From: an uncultured Cellvibrionales bacterium
Lineage (GTDB): Bacteria > Pseudomonadota > Gammaproteobacteria > Pseudomonadales > Porticoccaceae
DNA length: 64,000 nt
Assembly (NCBI GenBank): GCA_913062605.1
Contig: CAJXWQ010000003.1
Location: forward strand, 1 to 64,000
Direction of reading: 5' to 3'
Below the pieces are notes generated by a model, which did no database searches, had not been told where the DNA came from, and saw nothing but the letters and a program-made list of their open reading frames with translations. The translations under genes and the position numbers were made by a program. Below, piece by piece: positions 18,494-27,833 of this stretch; within the stretch, counting starts at the first letter, position 1, and every line of letters starts with the position of its first letter.

Positions 18494-18837
18494 GCACCAC
18501 ACCTTGGTACGTCTATATGATTCAGGCCAGTGATGGTTCTCTCTATACGGGTATTACCACAGATGTGGATCGTCGTTTTCAGGAGCACCTGGGTGGTAAT
18601 GAGGGAGGAAAACTGGGTGAAAAAAAGGGTGCAAAAAAAGGTGCCAAGTATTTTCAGGGCCGCAAGCCTGAAAAAGTGGTGTATACCGAACAGGGCCATG
18701 ACCGGAGTAGTGCTTCAAAGCGGGAAGCGGAGATTAAGCGATTGCGGCGTGAACAAAAGCTGGCATTAGTGGCTGGTCAGAGTGGGCTGATCAACAAGTG
18801 CATTGAAAAAGCGGGGGCAGATCAGGATGAAGATTAG
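18490..18837 (+). CDS. GIY-YIG nuclease-superfamily protein
   Basis: A 115-residue single-domain protein of the UPF0213/YhbQ type. It has WYVYMIQASDGSLYTGITTDVDRRFQEH, the usual GIY-YIG core with catalytic Tyr and Arg, and the later Glu in SKREAEIKRLRR. The normally short GKGAKYT segment is enlarged here to a Gly/Lys stretch (GGKLGEKKGAKKGAKYF) made of two 12-bp repeats. It overlaps the SprT-like gene by four bases and is likely co-translated. YhbQ has been reported to act on nucleic acid; no substrate can be assigned here. Confidence 0.87.
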   Translation: MSTTPWYVYMIQASDGSLYTGITTDVDRRFQEHLGGNEGGKLGEKKGAKKGAKYFQGRKPEKVVYTEQGHDRSSASKREAEIKRLRREQKLALVAGQSGLINKCIEKAGADQDED

Positions 18838-19081
18838 CCATAACCCGGATCAACAAGCATTTGTTATCGCATTAGGGGATACACAGGCTGTTCTGAATTA
18901 CAGCCTGTTGCCGATGAGTACTGGGAATGAGGGTGGTGTGGACTTTACCAGAACCTATGTGCCCTCGGAATTCCGTGGGCAGGGCTATGCTGAGGCGCTG
19001 GTTAAACATGGCTTGAGCTGGGCAAATCAGCAGGGGCTTAAGGTGCAAGCCTCCTGCTGGTATGTAAGAGATTTTCTCTAG
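18827..19081 (+). CDS. GNAT-type acetyltransferase, YjdJ-like
   Basis: A short (84 residues) N-acetyltransferase of the YjdJ/Gcn5-related family. It shows YVPSEFRGQGYAEALVKHGLSWA, the acetyl-CoA loop, and ends with QASCWYVRDFL, the equivalent of the family's xCxYxxxYL ending. I chose ATG 18827, which overlaps the GIY-YIG stop; a TTG at 18803 would add eight residues. Third member of a tightly overlapping trio. Confidence 0.8.
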   Translation: MKISHNPDQQAFVIALGDTQAVLNYSLLPMSTGNEGGVDFTRTYVPSEFRGQGYAEALVKHGLSWANQQGLKVQASCWYVRDFL

Positions 19082-19100
19082 AGGCTGTTGTTTGAGAGTT

Positions 19101-19163
19101 TTATTCGTAAGTGCTTTTATTCATAGGTACCCTTTATTCATAAGTGCCTTTACTCATAGGTAC
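19101..19163 (+). repeat. 16-17 bp tandem repeat, four copies, reaching into ppnP
   Basis: Units start TTATTCGTAAG (19101), TTATTCATAGG (19117), TTATTCATAAG (19134) and TTACTCATAGG (19150). Read on the minus strand each unit is TATGARTAA-like, and the last one is the actual Tyr-Glu-stop of ppnP. Confidence 0.75.
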
Positions 19164-19431
19164 AGAGATAAGCCGTATCCACTGCTACTTTTAATTGAAA
19201 GGTTTCACCAGCTGGCACAATAAAACTGTTCCCTTGGGCATAGGTGTTCCATTCATCGCTACCGGGAAGCTTGACTGTTAGCGCGCCGCTGACAACGGTC
19301 ATCGTTTCTTTATCGTTGGTGCTGAATTCGTATTCGCCCGGCGCCATTACGCCTACAGTGGCCGGAAGTGTTTCAGTCTGGAAGCCGATGGAAGCCACTT
19401 GGCCATCAAAGTATTCGTTCGTTTTAAACAT
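19150..19431 (-). CDS. ppnP: Pyrimidine/purine nucleoside phosphorylase PpnP
   Basis: A 93-residue cupin-fold enzyme that phosphorolyses several nucleosides to base and ribose 1-phosphate. The sequence matches the family (formerly YaiE/DUF1255) along its length: [37 protein letters not shown]-type [15 protein letters not shown] and the ending AYLCTYE. The gene's stop lies inside a four-copy tandem repeat. Confidence 0.93.
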   Translation of the reverse strand: MFKTNEYFDGQVASIGFQTETLPATVGVMAPGEYEFSTNDKETMTVVSGALTVKLPGSDEWNTYAQGNSFIVPAGETFQLKVAVDTAYLCTYE

Positions 19432-19577
19432 GTTTATATTCTCAACAATTAGCGGGGTCAGTTCAGTCAGGCCAGTTTAGTCGGACGAGAACAGCCATAT
19501 AAATAAGCGGCGCTATAGTACCCTGAGTCTCCGGCTTATAGAATGCGCACTTTCCAGTTTTTGCTTGAGGTGGTTGT

Positions 19578-20762
19578 TTGAACACTTGGGATGTGATTGT
19601 TATTGGCGCGGGAGCCGCAGGGTTGATGTGTGCCATCACTGCGGGTCAACGGGGCCGTCGGGTATTGGTGCTTGAGAGCGCCAATAAGCCGGGCAAGAAA
19701 ATCCTGATGTCTGGCGGTGGACGTTGTAACTTTACCAATCTGTATGTCGAGCCAGATAACTTCCTGTCGGATAACCTGCACTTCTGCAAATCTGCACTGA
19801 GTCGTTATACCCAGTGGGATTTTATTGAACTGGTGCGAAAAAACGATATTGCCTATCACGAGAAAACCCTTGGGCAGCTGTTTTGTGATGGCTCGTCGAA
19901 AGAGATTCTCGCCATGTTGTTGAGCGAGGCTGAGCAGGCAGGGGTGACGTTACAAACTCGGTGTGAGGTCGAGCAGATAGGTTTTGATGGGAGCTACAAC
20001 CTGCAAACCAGTCAGGGTGAAATGACAGCGGAATCATTGGTGGTAGCCACTGGCGGGCTTTCAGTGCCGACATTAGGCGGCTCTGATTATGGTTACCGCT
20101 TGGCCAAACAGTTTGGCCACCAGCTTGTACCGTTGCGAGCGGCACTGGTGCCCTTTACGTTTAGTGATGGTTTCAAGTTGTTGTCAGAAAAACTGTCTGG
20201 TGTCTCTGTCCCCGCACGCATTACAGCAGGTAACCAGTCCTTTCTGGAAAACATCCTGTTTACCCACCGGGGTCTAAGTGGTCCTGCTGTATTGCAGATT
20301 TCCAGCTACTGGTGTGAGGGGCGGTCCGTACAGGTGGATCTGTTACCTTCCACCCACTGCTTGGATTATCTGACCCAACAGAAAGCTGAGCAGCCAAAGA
20401 TATTGTTGCGAACGGTGTTGTCCCAGCTGTTACCGCGGAAGCTAGTACTGGAATTAGAAGCGTTGTGGTGGCCGGAGCAGGCAGAAAAGCCATTAGCCGA
20501 ACTGTCGGGTCAGTTGTTGAAAGATATTGCTAAAAATCTTAATGATTGGGATTTAAAGCCGTCGGGCACGGAGGGTTACCGTACGGCTGAGGTTACTCTC
20601 GGTGGGGTGGATACTTGCGATGTTTCCTCCAAAACCATGGAGAGCCAGAAGCAGTCTGGTTTGTATTTTGTGGGTGAAGTACTGGATATCACGGGTCACT
20701 TGGGTGGGTTTAATTTTCAATGGGCATGGGCTTCAGGGTTTGTTGCCGGACAGGTCGTTTAG
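19578..20762 (+). CDS. HI0933/YhiN-family flavoprotein
   Basis: A 394-residue NAD(P)/FAD-dependent oxidoreductase. FAD binding is shown by VIVIGAGAAGLMCAI at the N-terminus and GLYFVGEVLDITGHLGGFNFQWAWASG at the C-terminus; the family mark GGGRCNFTN is present. The start is TTG at 19578 with GAGG 7 bases upstream, giving MNTWDVIVIGAG. The physiological substrate of this family is unknown. DUF2288 follows 23 bases later and may be co-transcribed. Confidence 0.9.
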   Translation: MNTWDVIVIGAGAAGLMCAITAGQRGRRVLVLESANKPGKKILMSGGGRCNFTNLYVEPDNFLSDNLHFCKSALSRYTQWDFIELVRKNDIAYHEKTLGQLFCDGSSKEILAMLLSEAEQAGVTLQTRCEVEQIGFDGSYNLQTSQGEMTAESLVVATGGLSVPTLGGSDYGYRLAKQFGHQLVPLRAALVPFTFSDGFKLLSEKLSGVSVPARITAGNQSFLENILFTHRGLSGPAVLQISSYWCEGRSVQVDLLPSTHCLDYLTQQKAEQPKILLRTVLSQLLPRKLVLELEALWWPEQAEKPLAELSGQLLKDIAKNLNDWDLKPSGTEGYRTAEVTLGGVDTCDVSSKTMESQKQSGLYFVGEVLDITGHLGGFNFQWAWASGFVAGQVV

Positions 20763-20785
20763 GAAAAACTATTTAGGTAGATATT

Positions 20786-21076
20786 ATGCAGCGAGAAGAA
20801 CTGAATGCCGAAACGGCCAAGATTCCCTGGAAGGAATTAGAGCGATTTTTTGCTAATGGCACGACAATTTATGTGTCGCCAGATATTGACCTTATCGATG
20901 TGGCGGTCGAGATTTGCCACGATAATAAAATTCAAATGGAGCTATGGATGGCTGAGGATAAAGTGGGGCACGTCAGTGATGATCAGGCCATTGAGTGGCT
21001 GGAAACTGATGCCATTCTGTGGTCTTTGGTGGTTAAACCTTGGGTGCTTGTTCAGCCATTGAAAGCTCAGTCATAG
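20786..21076 (+). CDS. DUF2288 family protein
   Basis: A 96-residue protein matching DUF2288: LNAETAKIPWKELERFFA, then VSPDIDLIDVAVEI and a C-terminal LWSLVVKPWVLVQ. Function unknown. It lies directly behind the YhiN-like flavoprotein on the same strand. Confidence 0.85.
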   Translation: MQREELNAETAKIPWKELERFFANGTTIYVSPDIDLIDVAVEICHDNKIQMELWMAEDKVGHVSDDQAIEWLETDAILWSLVVKPWVLVQPLKAQS

Positions 21077-21122
21077 AAAGTTTAACCAATAAAAAGTTCA
21101 GATGTATAAAAATTCAACTGCT

Positions 21123-21689
21123 TTAAAGGTCTGTAGCTTTCCAGATTTCAGGTGAAATCATGATGGTGTTGCTTTCATCCCCAAACCAGATATCACCATC
21201 TTGTATGGTGGCCTGCAATGACATATTGCGTCCGGTCATATTGGCGATGGCCGCAGTATCTTCTGCCGATAAGTAGTAGATAGAAAGATTGTCGAAGCGG
21301 GCAAGATCGCTCTCTATATTTTTCCACCAAAGAGGTGCTGCATGTTCACCGTAGGTATAAATCGTCACTTTATTGGATCGGTTGCAGCCTTTTCGAATAC
21401 GACGTTCATCCGGTAAGCCCACTTCAATCCAGTGCTCAATATTACCGTGAAGATTTTTCAACCAGAGATCTGGCTCATCATCAGAGGACAAGCCTTTGGT
21501 GAATTGCAGGAGTTCACTGGTATTTAGGGAAAAATGGGCATTCAGTGCAAATGCCAGCAGCCGAATCATCATTCGCTCATCAGTTTCAGAGGGGTGACGA
21601 GCTACGGTTAACGGGTGTGTCTGAAAATAGCTCCGGTCCATATCAGAAACCTGAAGCTCAGCTTTAAAAATAGTGGCTTTGAGTGCCAT
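21123..21689 (-). CDS. yaeQ: YaeQ family protein
   Basis: A 188-residue YaeQ protein, recognisable from MALKATIFKAELQVSDMDR, HPSETDERMMIRLLAFAL and EVGLPDERRIRKG. YaeQ has a PD-(D/E)XK nuclease-like fold, and the E. coli gene suppresses an rfaH defect in multicopy; its direct activity is not established. It is a single gene converging on the DUF2288 gene. Confidence 0.93.
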   Translation of the reverse strand: MALKATIFKAELQVSDMDRSYFQTHPLTVARHPSETDERMMIRLLAFALNAHFSLNTSELLQFTKGLSSDDEPDLWLKNLHGNIEHWIEVGLPDERRIRKGCNRSNKVTIYTYGEHAAPLWWKNIESDLARFDNLSIYYLSAEDTAAIANMTGRNMSLQATIQDGDIWFGDESNTIMISPEIWKATDL

Positions 21690-21826
21690 AGGTGGGGGGC
21701 TTTTTTAGAGTGAGGGCTATCAAGGGGTGGGAATATTACCCCGAAGGTTCGTTTCTTCGAGGTAAGTACTCTTAGATGACAGCTATTTAGGCAGCAACTA
21801 TCTAGACAGAAATTGTCAGTAATACC

Positions 21827-22219
21827 TTAGGTGATAATTCCACCACCAGGCATGCCACCCATTCCTCCCATGCCGCCTTCTTGGCCAGGCACTACAATTT
21901 TGGAAGCCTGTTCACGACGCATTTCTTCCATCTCTTTTGCTGTGCGTTCTACAGCAACTTCAGCTGCGGGGCCAAACTTCTCAGCGGCTTCACCAATGGT
22001 GTTGGCTTCGAGGGCAAAATTAATGGGCAGCGCGCCCATGGGGGTCATTACCTGGGTGGCCCCAGAATACAGTACTTCACGGCTGGTATCGGTCTCACCT
22101 TCAGGGGTTACAGGTGTCAGGCGGCGAATAGTGCCAATTTTTTGATCGGTAAACGTTTCCTCACGATACAGTTCCGCGGGGTTCATATGGGCATCAGTTT
22201 GTTCTTGGCTCATGTTCAT
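21827..22219 (-). CDS. Hypothetical protein with GroEL-like GGM tail
   Basis: A 130-residue protein I cannot name. It is hydrophilic, with a central segment AGATQVMTPMGALPINFALEA and a predicted helix AAEVAVERTAKEMEEMRREQ. The C-terminus is GGMGGMGGMPGGGIIT, strikingly like the flexible (GGM)n tail of GroEL. The start is uncertain: ATG at 22219 or 22213, neither with a clear ribosome site. No signal peptide is visible, so it is probably cytoplasmic. Confidence 0.72.
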   Translation of the reverse strand: MNMSQEQTDAHMNPAELYREETFTDQKIGTIRRLTPVTPEGETDTSREVLYSGATQVMTPMGALPINFALEANTIGEAAEKFGPAAEVAVERTAKEMEEMRREQASKIVVPGQEGGMGGMGGMPGGGIIT

Positions 22220-22300
22220 TCATTCGGTTGTTGAAACAGGCCGCACACACTATCAGATTTTGTTTAATCCGTCAGTGATAGGGCCTATAGCAAGGTGCCA

Positions 22301-22342
22301 GGTTTTAAGGTGAAGGGTTTTAAGGTAAAGGATATTAGGGTG
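22301..22342 (+). repeat. 15-bp tandem repeat by the lysR gene end
   Basis: GGTTTTAAGGTGAAG (22301-22315) and GGTTTTAAGGTAAAG (22316-22330) are followed by a decayed third copy that enters the last codons of the lysR-type gene. Confidence 0.65.
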
Positions 22343-23228
22343 CTGTAATTTGATGCTTTAGTGTTTCCACCATGGCATTGGCAGCTGCAGAAAGTGGGTA
22401 ACGGCGGCGGGTGAGAATGCCCACTTTTCGTGTCACTGTAGGTCTGGTCAGAGGGCGACATTCGAGTCCCAGCGATTCCATTTGCTGAATAGTCAGTGAC
22501 GGCATCACACTAATTCCCAAGCCACTGGCAACCATCGCGCTAATGGAGGCCAACTGGTTGGCTTCAAATTCCACAGTAAGCTTCACACCACAGCTGGCCG
22601 TAGTTTTGTCGACCATTTGGCGCATGGCAGAGGGGCGTTGCAGGGCAATAAAGGGATAGTCCTGTAGGTGCTTCCAGGTGATTTGGCGGATTTCAAGTAG
22701 AGGGTGTTGTTTGGGGGTGACCACAAAAAAACGGTCTTCAAACAGAGGTTCAAAGCTGAGGTCTTCCGATTCCTCTGGGTCAAACGTGACACCCACCTCG
22801 ACCCGGCCCTTGCGCACCATCTCCACCACATCCTCTGCCACCACATCCTGCACCGCAATATTGATGTCTGGGTGTTGCTTTCGATAATGGGCCAGTGCTC
22901 GGGGTAGTTGACTGATAGAGAAGGAGGCCATGGTGGCGATGGTCAATTTCCCGCGGCGCATAGCAAACAAGTTGTGCAGGTCAGCCAGAGCATTGTCCCA
23001 GTCAGCCAGTAGTCGTTGTGCCACGGGCAGGAAGTCTTCACCTTCCGGGCTTAGTGACAGGGTTCTCGTGGTGCGTGATAGCAATCGCCCTCCGACTATT
23101 TCTTCCATATTTTTTACCGCAATACTGAGGGCGGGCTGAGACAGGTGGAGCAGCTCTCCGGCTTCGGCGAAGTTGCGGGTTTGGGCCACAGTAACAAAGG
23201 CCTTGAGCTGTTTGATGGTGATATCCAT
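22335..23228 (-). CDS. LysR-type regulator, divergent from scoAB
   Basis: A 297-residue LysR regulator: N-terminal winged helix (MDITIKQLKAFVTVAQTRNFAEAGELLHLSQPALS in outline) and a LysR substrate domain. It is transcribed away from scoA with 152 bases between the two coding starts, the usual arrangement for control of the neighbouring operon. Control of ketone-body or 3-hydroxybutyrate use is inferred from position. Confidence 0.88.
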   Translation of the reverse strand: MDITIKQLKAFVTVAQTRNFAEAGELLHLSQPALSIAVKNMEEIVGGRLLSRTTRTLSLSPEGEDFLPVAQRLLADWDNALADLHNLFAMRRGKLTIATMASFSISQLPRALAHYRKQHPDINIAVQDVVAEDVVEMVRKGRVEVGVTFDPEESEDLSFEPLFEDRFFVVTPKQHPLLEIRQITWKHLQDYPFIALQRPSAMRQMVDKTTASCGVKLTVEFEANQLASISAMVASGLGISVMPSLTIQQMESLGLECRPLTRPTVTRKVGILTRRRYPLSAAANAMVETLKHQITAP

Positions 23229-23281
23229 AGGTTTGCATCTATCTATTAATTTTATAAATCAGTCTATTAAAAATTTAATCT

Positions 23282-23295
23282 TGATAAATATATCA
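23282..23295. promoter_or_regulatory. Candidate LysR operator (TGATA-N4-TATCA)
   Basis: A 14-bp dyad lies in the AT-rich gap between the divergent lysR-type gene and scoA. Position and symmetry fit a LysR-type site; I see no unambiguous -35/-10 pair. Confidence 0.35.
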
Positions 23296-23380
23296 TCCTA
23301 TAGGAAGCTTGCCGATGTTTTTGCAATCCTGTGACGATGAGCTACGGGGTAACATAAAAATTAATGAAGGAGTTTTGTTC

Positions 23381-24082
23381 ATGGCGGGTTTCGATAAGGT
23401 GGTAAACACCTACGAAGAAGCGATGGCGGGTCTGGAAGATGGCATGACCGTGATTTCTGGCGGTTTTGGCATCTGTGGTATTCCTGAGAACTTGATTAAA
23501 GAGATCAAGAAGATGGGTACCGAGGAGCTGACAATTGTTTCCAATAACTGTGGTTGCGATGGCCTTGGTCTTGGCATCTTGCTGGATGACCGTCAGATCA
23601 AGAAGATGGTGTCCTCCTACGTAGGTGAAAACAAGTTGTTTGAAGAGCAGCTGTTGTCAGGTGTCTTGGAGGTGGAGTTGACTCCTCAGGGTACGTTGGC
23701 TGAAAAGATGCGTGCTGGTGGTGCTGGAATCCCTGCGTTCTATACCGCGACCGGATGCGGTACTGATATAGCTAAAGGCAAAGATGAGCGCGAATTCAAT
23801 GGCCGAAAATATATTCTTGAAGAATCTATTACCGGTGATTTCGCTATTGTTAAGGCCTGGAAGGCAGACCGTTACGGTAATGCTATTTACCGTCACACAG
23901 CTCAGAACTTTAATCCCATGGCTGCGACAGCGGGCAAGATTACTGTGATGGAAGTGGAAGAAATTGTTGAGCCGGGTGAGTTGGACCCAGCCCAAATTCA
24001 CACCCCTGGAATCTACGTTGACCGTCTGATTCAGGGAACTTTCGAAAAACGTATTGAAATACGTACAGTACGCGAAGGCTAA
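23381..24082 (+). CDS. scoA: 3-oxoacid CoA-transferase subunit A
   Basis: Alpha subunit of succinyl-CoA:3-ketoacid (or acetoacetate) CoA-transferase, which activates acetoacetate. It has 233 residues with [14 protein letters not shown] near the start, [15 protein letters not shown] and [16 protein letters not shown] chose ATG 23381 because GAAGGAG (23366-23372) is well spaced; an upstream in-frame start at 23309 would add 24 unrelated residues. It is followed 14 bases later by the beta subunit. Confidence 0.94.
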   Translation: MAGFDKVVNTYEEAMAGLEDGMTVISGGFGICGIPENLIKEIKKMGTEELTIVSNNCGCDGLGLGILLDDRQIKKMVSSYVGENKLFEEQLLSGVLEVELTPQGTLAEKMRAGGAGIPAFYTATGCGTDIAKGKDEREFNGRKYILEESITGDFAIVKAWKADRYGNAIYRHTAQNFNPMAATAGKITVMEVEEIVEPGELDPAQIHTPGIYVDRLIQGTFEKRIEIRTVREG

Positions 24083-24096
24083 CAGGAGAGATAATA

Positions 24097-24753
24097 ATGT
24101 CACTTTCTCGTGATCAAATGGCTATTCGTGTAGCACGTGAGTTACAGGATGGTTTTTACGTTAATTTGGGTATTGGTATTCCTACACTGGTAGCAAACCA
24201 TGTCCCTGATGGTATGGAAGTTATGTTGCAGTCTGAGAATGGACTGCTGGGTATGGGGCCGTATCCCACAGAAGATGAGGTTGATGCTGACCTGATCAAT
24301 GCAGGTAAACAGACCGTGACTACTGCTACGGGTGCATCGATTTTTTCATCGGCAGAATCCTTTGCCATGATTCGTGGTGGCCACGTGGACTTGACGGTTC
24401 TCGGTGCATTCGAAGTGGATGCTCAGGGCGGTATTGCTTCCTGGATGATCCCTGGCAAGCTGATTAAAGGTATGGGCGGCGCTATGGATTTGGTGGCCGG
24501 TGCAGATAACATTATCGTGATGATGACCCACGCCGACAAATACGGTAATTCCAAGTTGTTGCCAGAGTGTACTCTGCCACTGACGGGCGCTGGTTGTATC
24601 AAGCAGGTTCTGACTGACCTGGCATACCTTGAAATCCATGATGGTAAGTTCCACTTGGTTGAACGTGCTCCAGGTGTCTCTGTAGAAGAAATTGTAGAGA
24701 AAACTGCTGGTGAGCTGGTTGTTCCTGACCATGTTCCAGAGATGGAGTTTTAA
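24097..24753 (+). CDS. scoB: 3-oxoacid CoA-transferase subunit B
   Basis: Beta subunit of the same CoA-transferase. The catalytic Glu lies in the conserved [10 protein letters not shown], and [19 protein letters not shown] is typical. It has 218 residues. With scoA and the downstream 3-hydroxybutyrate dehydrogenase it would convert 3-hydroxybutyrate to acetoacetyl-CoA. A terminator separates it from bdhA. Confidence 0.95.
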   Translation: MSLSRDQMAIRVARELQDGFYVNLGIGIPTLVANHVPDGMEVMLQSENGLLGMGPYPTEDEVDADLINAGKQTVTTATGASIFSSAESFAMIRGGHVDLTVLGAFEVDAQGGIASWMIPGKLIKGMGGAMDLVAGADNIIVMMTHADKYGNSKLLPECTLPLTGAGCIKQVLTDLAYLEIHDGKFHLVERAPGVSVEEIVEKTAGELVVPDHVPEMEF

Positions 24754-24774
24754 TAGCTCTGGCTAGCATGAAAT

Positions 24775-24804
24775 AAAGGCTCCCTAATCAGGGGGCCTTT
24801 TTTT
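24775..24804 (+). terminator. Terminator after scoAB
   Basis: Stem AAAGGCTCCC / GGGGGCCTTT with loop TAATCA, then T-run to 24804. Confidence 0.85.
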
Positions 24805-24930
24805 ATTCAAAGCTTTTTTAATAAGCTTTTATCATCTTAGGTCGTATTTTCTAATTTTGATCTGTAGCTTGTAGTTAGTCATTAGCAGCGTTCATTTATT
24901 TTTGTAGCTTTCAGTCTTAGAGGAAACAAT

Positions 24931-25713
24931 ATGTTGGCAGGTAAAACAGCATTAGTCACCGGGTCCACTAGTGGCATCGGTTATGCCATGGCATCAAAAT
25001 TAGCTGAAGCAGGCGCTAATGTTGTGTTGCACGGTTTAATGGACCCAGCAGAGGGTGAGTCGCTTCGTCAGGAGTTTGAGCAGCAATATAACGTCCAGTG
25101 TTTATTTAGCTGTGCTGATATTTCTACGGCTGAAGGTAATGAAAAACTGGTGGCAGCGTCTTTGGAAACATTTGGTGGTGTAGATATTTTAATTAACAAT
25201 GCAGGTATCCAATTTACCGCGCCAGTTGAAGACTTTCCGGTAGCAAAGTGGGATGCCATTATTGGTATCAACTTAAGCTCCGCTTTCCACACCACAAGAT
25301 TGTTAGTGCCCGGTATGCAGCAGCGTGGTTGGGGACGAATTATTAATATTGCCTCCGTTCACGGGTTAGTGGCTTCTTTAAACAAAGCGGCCTACGTGGC
25401 TGCCAAACATGGCATCGTAGGTTTGACCAAAGTGGTTGCTCTGGAGAACGCCGAGAAGGGTATTACGGTTAATGCTATCTGTCCGGGTTGGGTGGATACT
25501 GAGTTAGTTGCTGCACAGTTTCAGGCACGGGCTGATCGGGATGGGGTGAGCTTCGAGGAAGGTAAGCGTAGCGTGATTGTTGAGAAACAGCCGGTGCCCA
25601 AAGCAACACCACCTTCATCTCTGGGTGATCTGGCATTGTTCCTGTGTTCAGATGCAGCAGCAACGATTACTGGAACTAGCCTGCCGATGGATGGTGGTTG
25701 GACTGCGCAGTAA
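24931..25713 (+). CDS. bdhA: 3-hydroxybutyrate dehydrogenase
   Basis: A 260-residue short-chain dehydrogenase that oxidises D-3-hydroxybutyrate with NAD. The cofactor motif is TGSTSGIG, NNAGIQF follows, the catalytic Ser is in INIASVHGLVAS and YVAAKHG holds Tyr-x-x-x-Lys. The segments IQFTAPVEDFP and ICPGWVDTELV match the bacterial BDH subgroup. SD AGAGGA is upstream of ATG 24931. Separate terminator upstream suggests its own promoter. Confidence 0.92.
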   Translation: MLAGKTALVTGSTSGIGYAMASKLAEAGANVVLHGLMDPAEGESLRQEFEQQYNVQCLFSCADISTAEGNEKLVAASLETFGGVDILINNAGIQFTAPVEDFPVAKWDAIIGINLSSAFHTTRLLVPGMQQRGWGRIINIASVHGLVASLNKAAYVAAKHGIVGLTKVVALENAEKGITVNAICPGWVDTELVAAQFQARADRDGVSFEEGKRSVIVEKQPVPKATPPSSLGDLALFLCSDAAATITGTSLPMDGGWTAQ

Positions 25714-25722
25714 TATGATTAA

Positions 25723-25752
25723 TCAGCGCTCTACTTCTAGGTAGAACGCTGA
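25723..25752 (+). other. Strong stem-loop after bdhA
   Basis: TCAGCG-TCTAC pairs with GTAGA-CGCTGA around a six-base loop with one internal mismatch. There is no T-run, so it is a possible 3'-end structure rather than a certain terminator. Confidence 0.4.
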
Positions 25753-25842
25753 GTCACCCGCTTCCTCGATCGATAGCCCCTAGTGTTCCATTTCTGTACA
25801 ATGCCTCTCCCGTAAAGTGACCTGCAACCGCCCTTAAATGCC

Positions 25843-27234
25843 ATGTCTGATACTGCATCCAAACAAAAAGTTGGTTTTGTTTCCCTCGGCTGCCCGAAAG
25901 CACTGGTAGATTCTGAGAGAATCCTGACCCAGTTGAAGCTAGATGGTTACGACATTAGTCCTGATTATGAAGGTGCTGATGTCGTCGTAGTTAATACCTG
26001 TGGATTTATCGACTCTGCAAAACAGGAGTCAATGGATGCCATCAGCGAGGCTATTAAGGAAAATGGCAAGGTCATTGTTACTGGCTGCATGGGTAAGGGT
26101 GCCGATGCTGAGGCGATCAGAACGGTTAATCCCGAAGTGCTGAGTGTCAGTGGTCCGGCAGATTATGATTCGGTACTCAATGCCGTACATGAGTATGTGC
26201 CGCCTCAGCAGCAAGGGGTAGAGCAGGGCGGAGAAAGTAAAGCCCATAAACCCTATGACGATATTCTTCCACCGGAGGGCATTAAGCTCACACCTCAGCA
26301 TTATGCCTACCTGAAGATTTCTGAAGGCTGCAACCATCGCTGCACGTTTTGCATTATCCCCAACATGCGGGGTGATTTGGTCAGCCGTCCCATCTCTGAT
26401 GTGGTTGAGGAAGCCAAGAAGCTGGTTGAGTCCGGTGTGCGCGAACTGTTGGTTATTTCCCAAGATACCAGTGCCTATGGTGTCGATGTGAAATACAAGC
26501 TGGACTTTGTGGATGGTCAAGCGCGGGAAACACGGATGCAGGATCTGGCGGTTGCTTTGGGCGAGCTGGATATTTGGGTGCGGCTGCACTACGTGTATCC
26601 CTATCCTCATGTGGATAAAGTGATTCCACTAATGGCTGAGGGAAAAATTCTCCCTTATTTAGATATTCCCTTTCAGCATGCCAGTCCAAAAATTCTTAAA
26701 TTGATGAAGCGCCCCGGCAATCAGGAAAAAGTTCTGGAGAGAATTAAAGCCTGGCGAGCTATCTGCCCTGAGCTCACCATTCGCAGCACCTTTATTGTTG
26801 GCTTTCCCGGTGAAACCGAAGAAGATTTCCAAATGCTGCTGGATTGGCTGGAGGAAGCGGAATTGGATCGTGTGGGCTGCTTCAAATATTCCCCTGTAGA
26901 GGGTGCAACTGCTAATGAGTTGCCCGACCATGTGCCTGAAGATATCCAGCAACAACGCTGGGAACGGTTTATGGAAACTCAGCAAGCCATTAGCACCAAG
27001 CGCTTACAACGCAAGGTAGGGCAGACGCTGGATGTGTTGATTGATGAAGTGGATGAAGAGGGCGCTATTGGCCGCTCCGCTGCGGATGCCCCTGAAATTG
27101 ATGGCAATGTTTATATCAATGATATTGAGGCGGTCGAGGCGCTCGGTCTTCAGCCTGGGGATAGGGTGCAAGTGGCCATTGAGCATGCCGATGAATACGA
27201 CCTTTGGGGGCGGCTGGCCTATAAACCAGAATGA
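25843..27234 (+). CDS. rimO: Ribosomal protein S12 methylthiotransferase RimO
   Basis: A radical-SAM enzyme that methylthiolates an aspartate of ribosomal protein S12. The N-terminal UPF0004 domain has Cys in [23 protein letters not shown] and TGCMGKG; the SAM cluster is [11 protein letters not shown]; a TRAM domain is at the C-terminus. It has 463 residues with a polar insert ([13 protein letters not shown]) between the domains. Followed by a bidirectional terminator shared with the converging slyD-like gene. Confidence 0.97.
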   Translation: MSDTASKQKVGFVSLGCPKALVDSERILTQLKLDGYDISPDYEGADVVVVNTCGFIDSAKQESMDAISEAIKENGKVIVTGCMGKGADAEAIRTVNPEVLSVSGPADYDSVLNAVHEYVPPQQQGVEQGGESKAHKPYDDILPPEGIKLTPQHYAYLKISEGCNHRCTFCIIPNMRGDLVSRPISDVVEEAKKLVESGVRELLVISQDTSAYGVDVKYKLDFVDGQARETRMQDLAVALGELDIWVRLHYVYPYPHVDKVIPLMAEGKILPYLDIPFQHASPKILKLMKRPGNQEKVLERIKAWRAICPELTIRSTFIVGFPGETEEDFQMLLDWLEEAELDRVGCFKYSPVEGATANELPDHVPEDIQQQRWERFMETQQAISTKRLQRKVGQTLDVLIDEVDEEGAIGRSAADAPEIDGNVYINDIEAVEALGLQPGDRVQVAIEHADEYDLWGRLAYKPE

Positions 27235-27266
27235 CCATCGACCTGATGGCATAAAGTGATAGGTAC

Positions 27267-27300
27267 AAAAAAGGGCTACCCGAGAAGGTAGCCCTTTTTT
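27267..27300. terminator. Bidirectional terminator between rimO and slyD
   Basis: A perfect 14-bp stem, AAAAAAGGGCTACC / GGTAGCCCTTTTTT, with loop CGAGAA. The A-run and T-run serve both converging genes. Confidence 0.92.
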
Positions 27301-27353
27301 GTTTAACGGACTAACGAGTTAAACCGTTAGTGTCCTTATCAGTTCGTCGGCAA

Positions 27354-27833
27354 TTAGTGCTGGTGACCACCAGGCCCATGTACATGGCCATGCTCGAGCT
27401 CTTCCTCAGAGGCTTCACGAACAGTGTCAACTTTGACATCAAAGGTTAAATCTTTGCCGGCCAGTGGATGATTGCCGTCGACAGTAACCATGTCATCAGT
27501 CACCTCAGCGACGACAACTGATAATGGACCATTAGGTGTTTGTGCTTCAAAGCGCATACCTACTGTCATCTCCTCAACTTGGAAGGACGCCCGTGGAACT
27601 TCCTGAACCATTTTCTCTTGGCGTTCGCCATAGGCTTCTGCGGCTTTGATGGTCACGACCATGACATCGCCAGCAGTTTTTCCATCCAGTTCCTTTTCGA
27701 GGCCGGGGATAATATTTTTGTGGCCATGCATATAGGCCAGTGGATCTTTACCCGTGGAAGAGTCCAGCTCTTTGCCGCTCTCATCGGTGAGTGTGTAGTG
27801 AAAAAGCACCACAGCATTTTCAGAAATGATCAT
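27354..27833 (-). CDS. slyD: FKBP-type peptidyl-prolyl isomerase SlyD
   Basis: A 159-residue SlyD. It has the intact HGHKNIIPGLEKEL core, the flap insert and VDGNHPLAGKDLTFDV; the His-rich tail EHGHVHGPGGHQH fits nickel binding and possible [NiFe] or metal-homeostasis roles known for SlyD. It is the most SlyD-like of three FKBPs in this window. It is convergent with rimO. Confidence 0.93.
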   Translation of the reverse strand: MIISENAVVLFHYTLTDESGKELDSSTGKDPLAYMHGHKNIIPGLEKELDGKTAGDVMVVTIKAAEAYGERQEKMVQEVPRASFQVEEMTVGMRFEAQTPNGPLSVVVAEVTDDMVTVDGNHPLAGKDLTFDVKVDTVREASEEELEHGHVHGPGGHQH

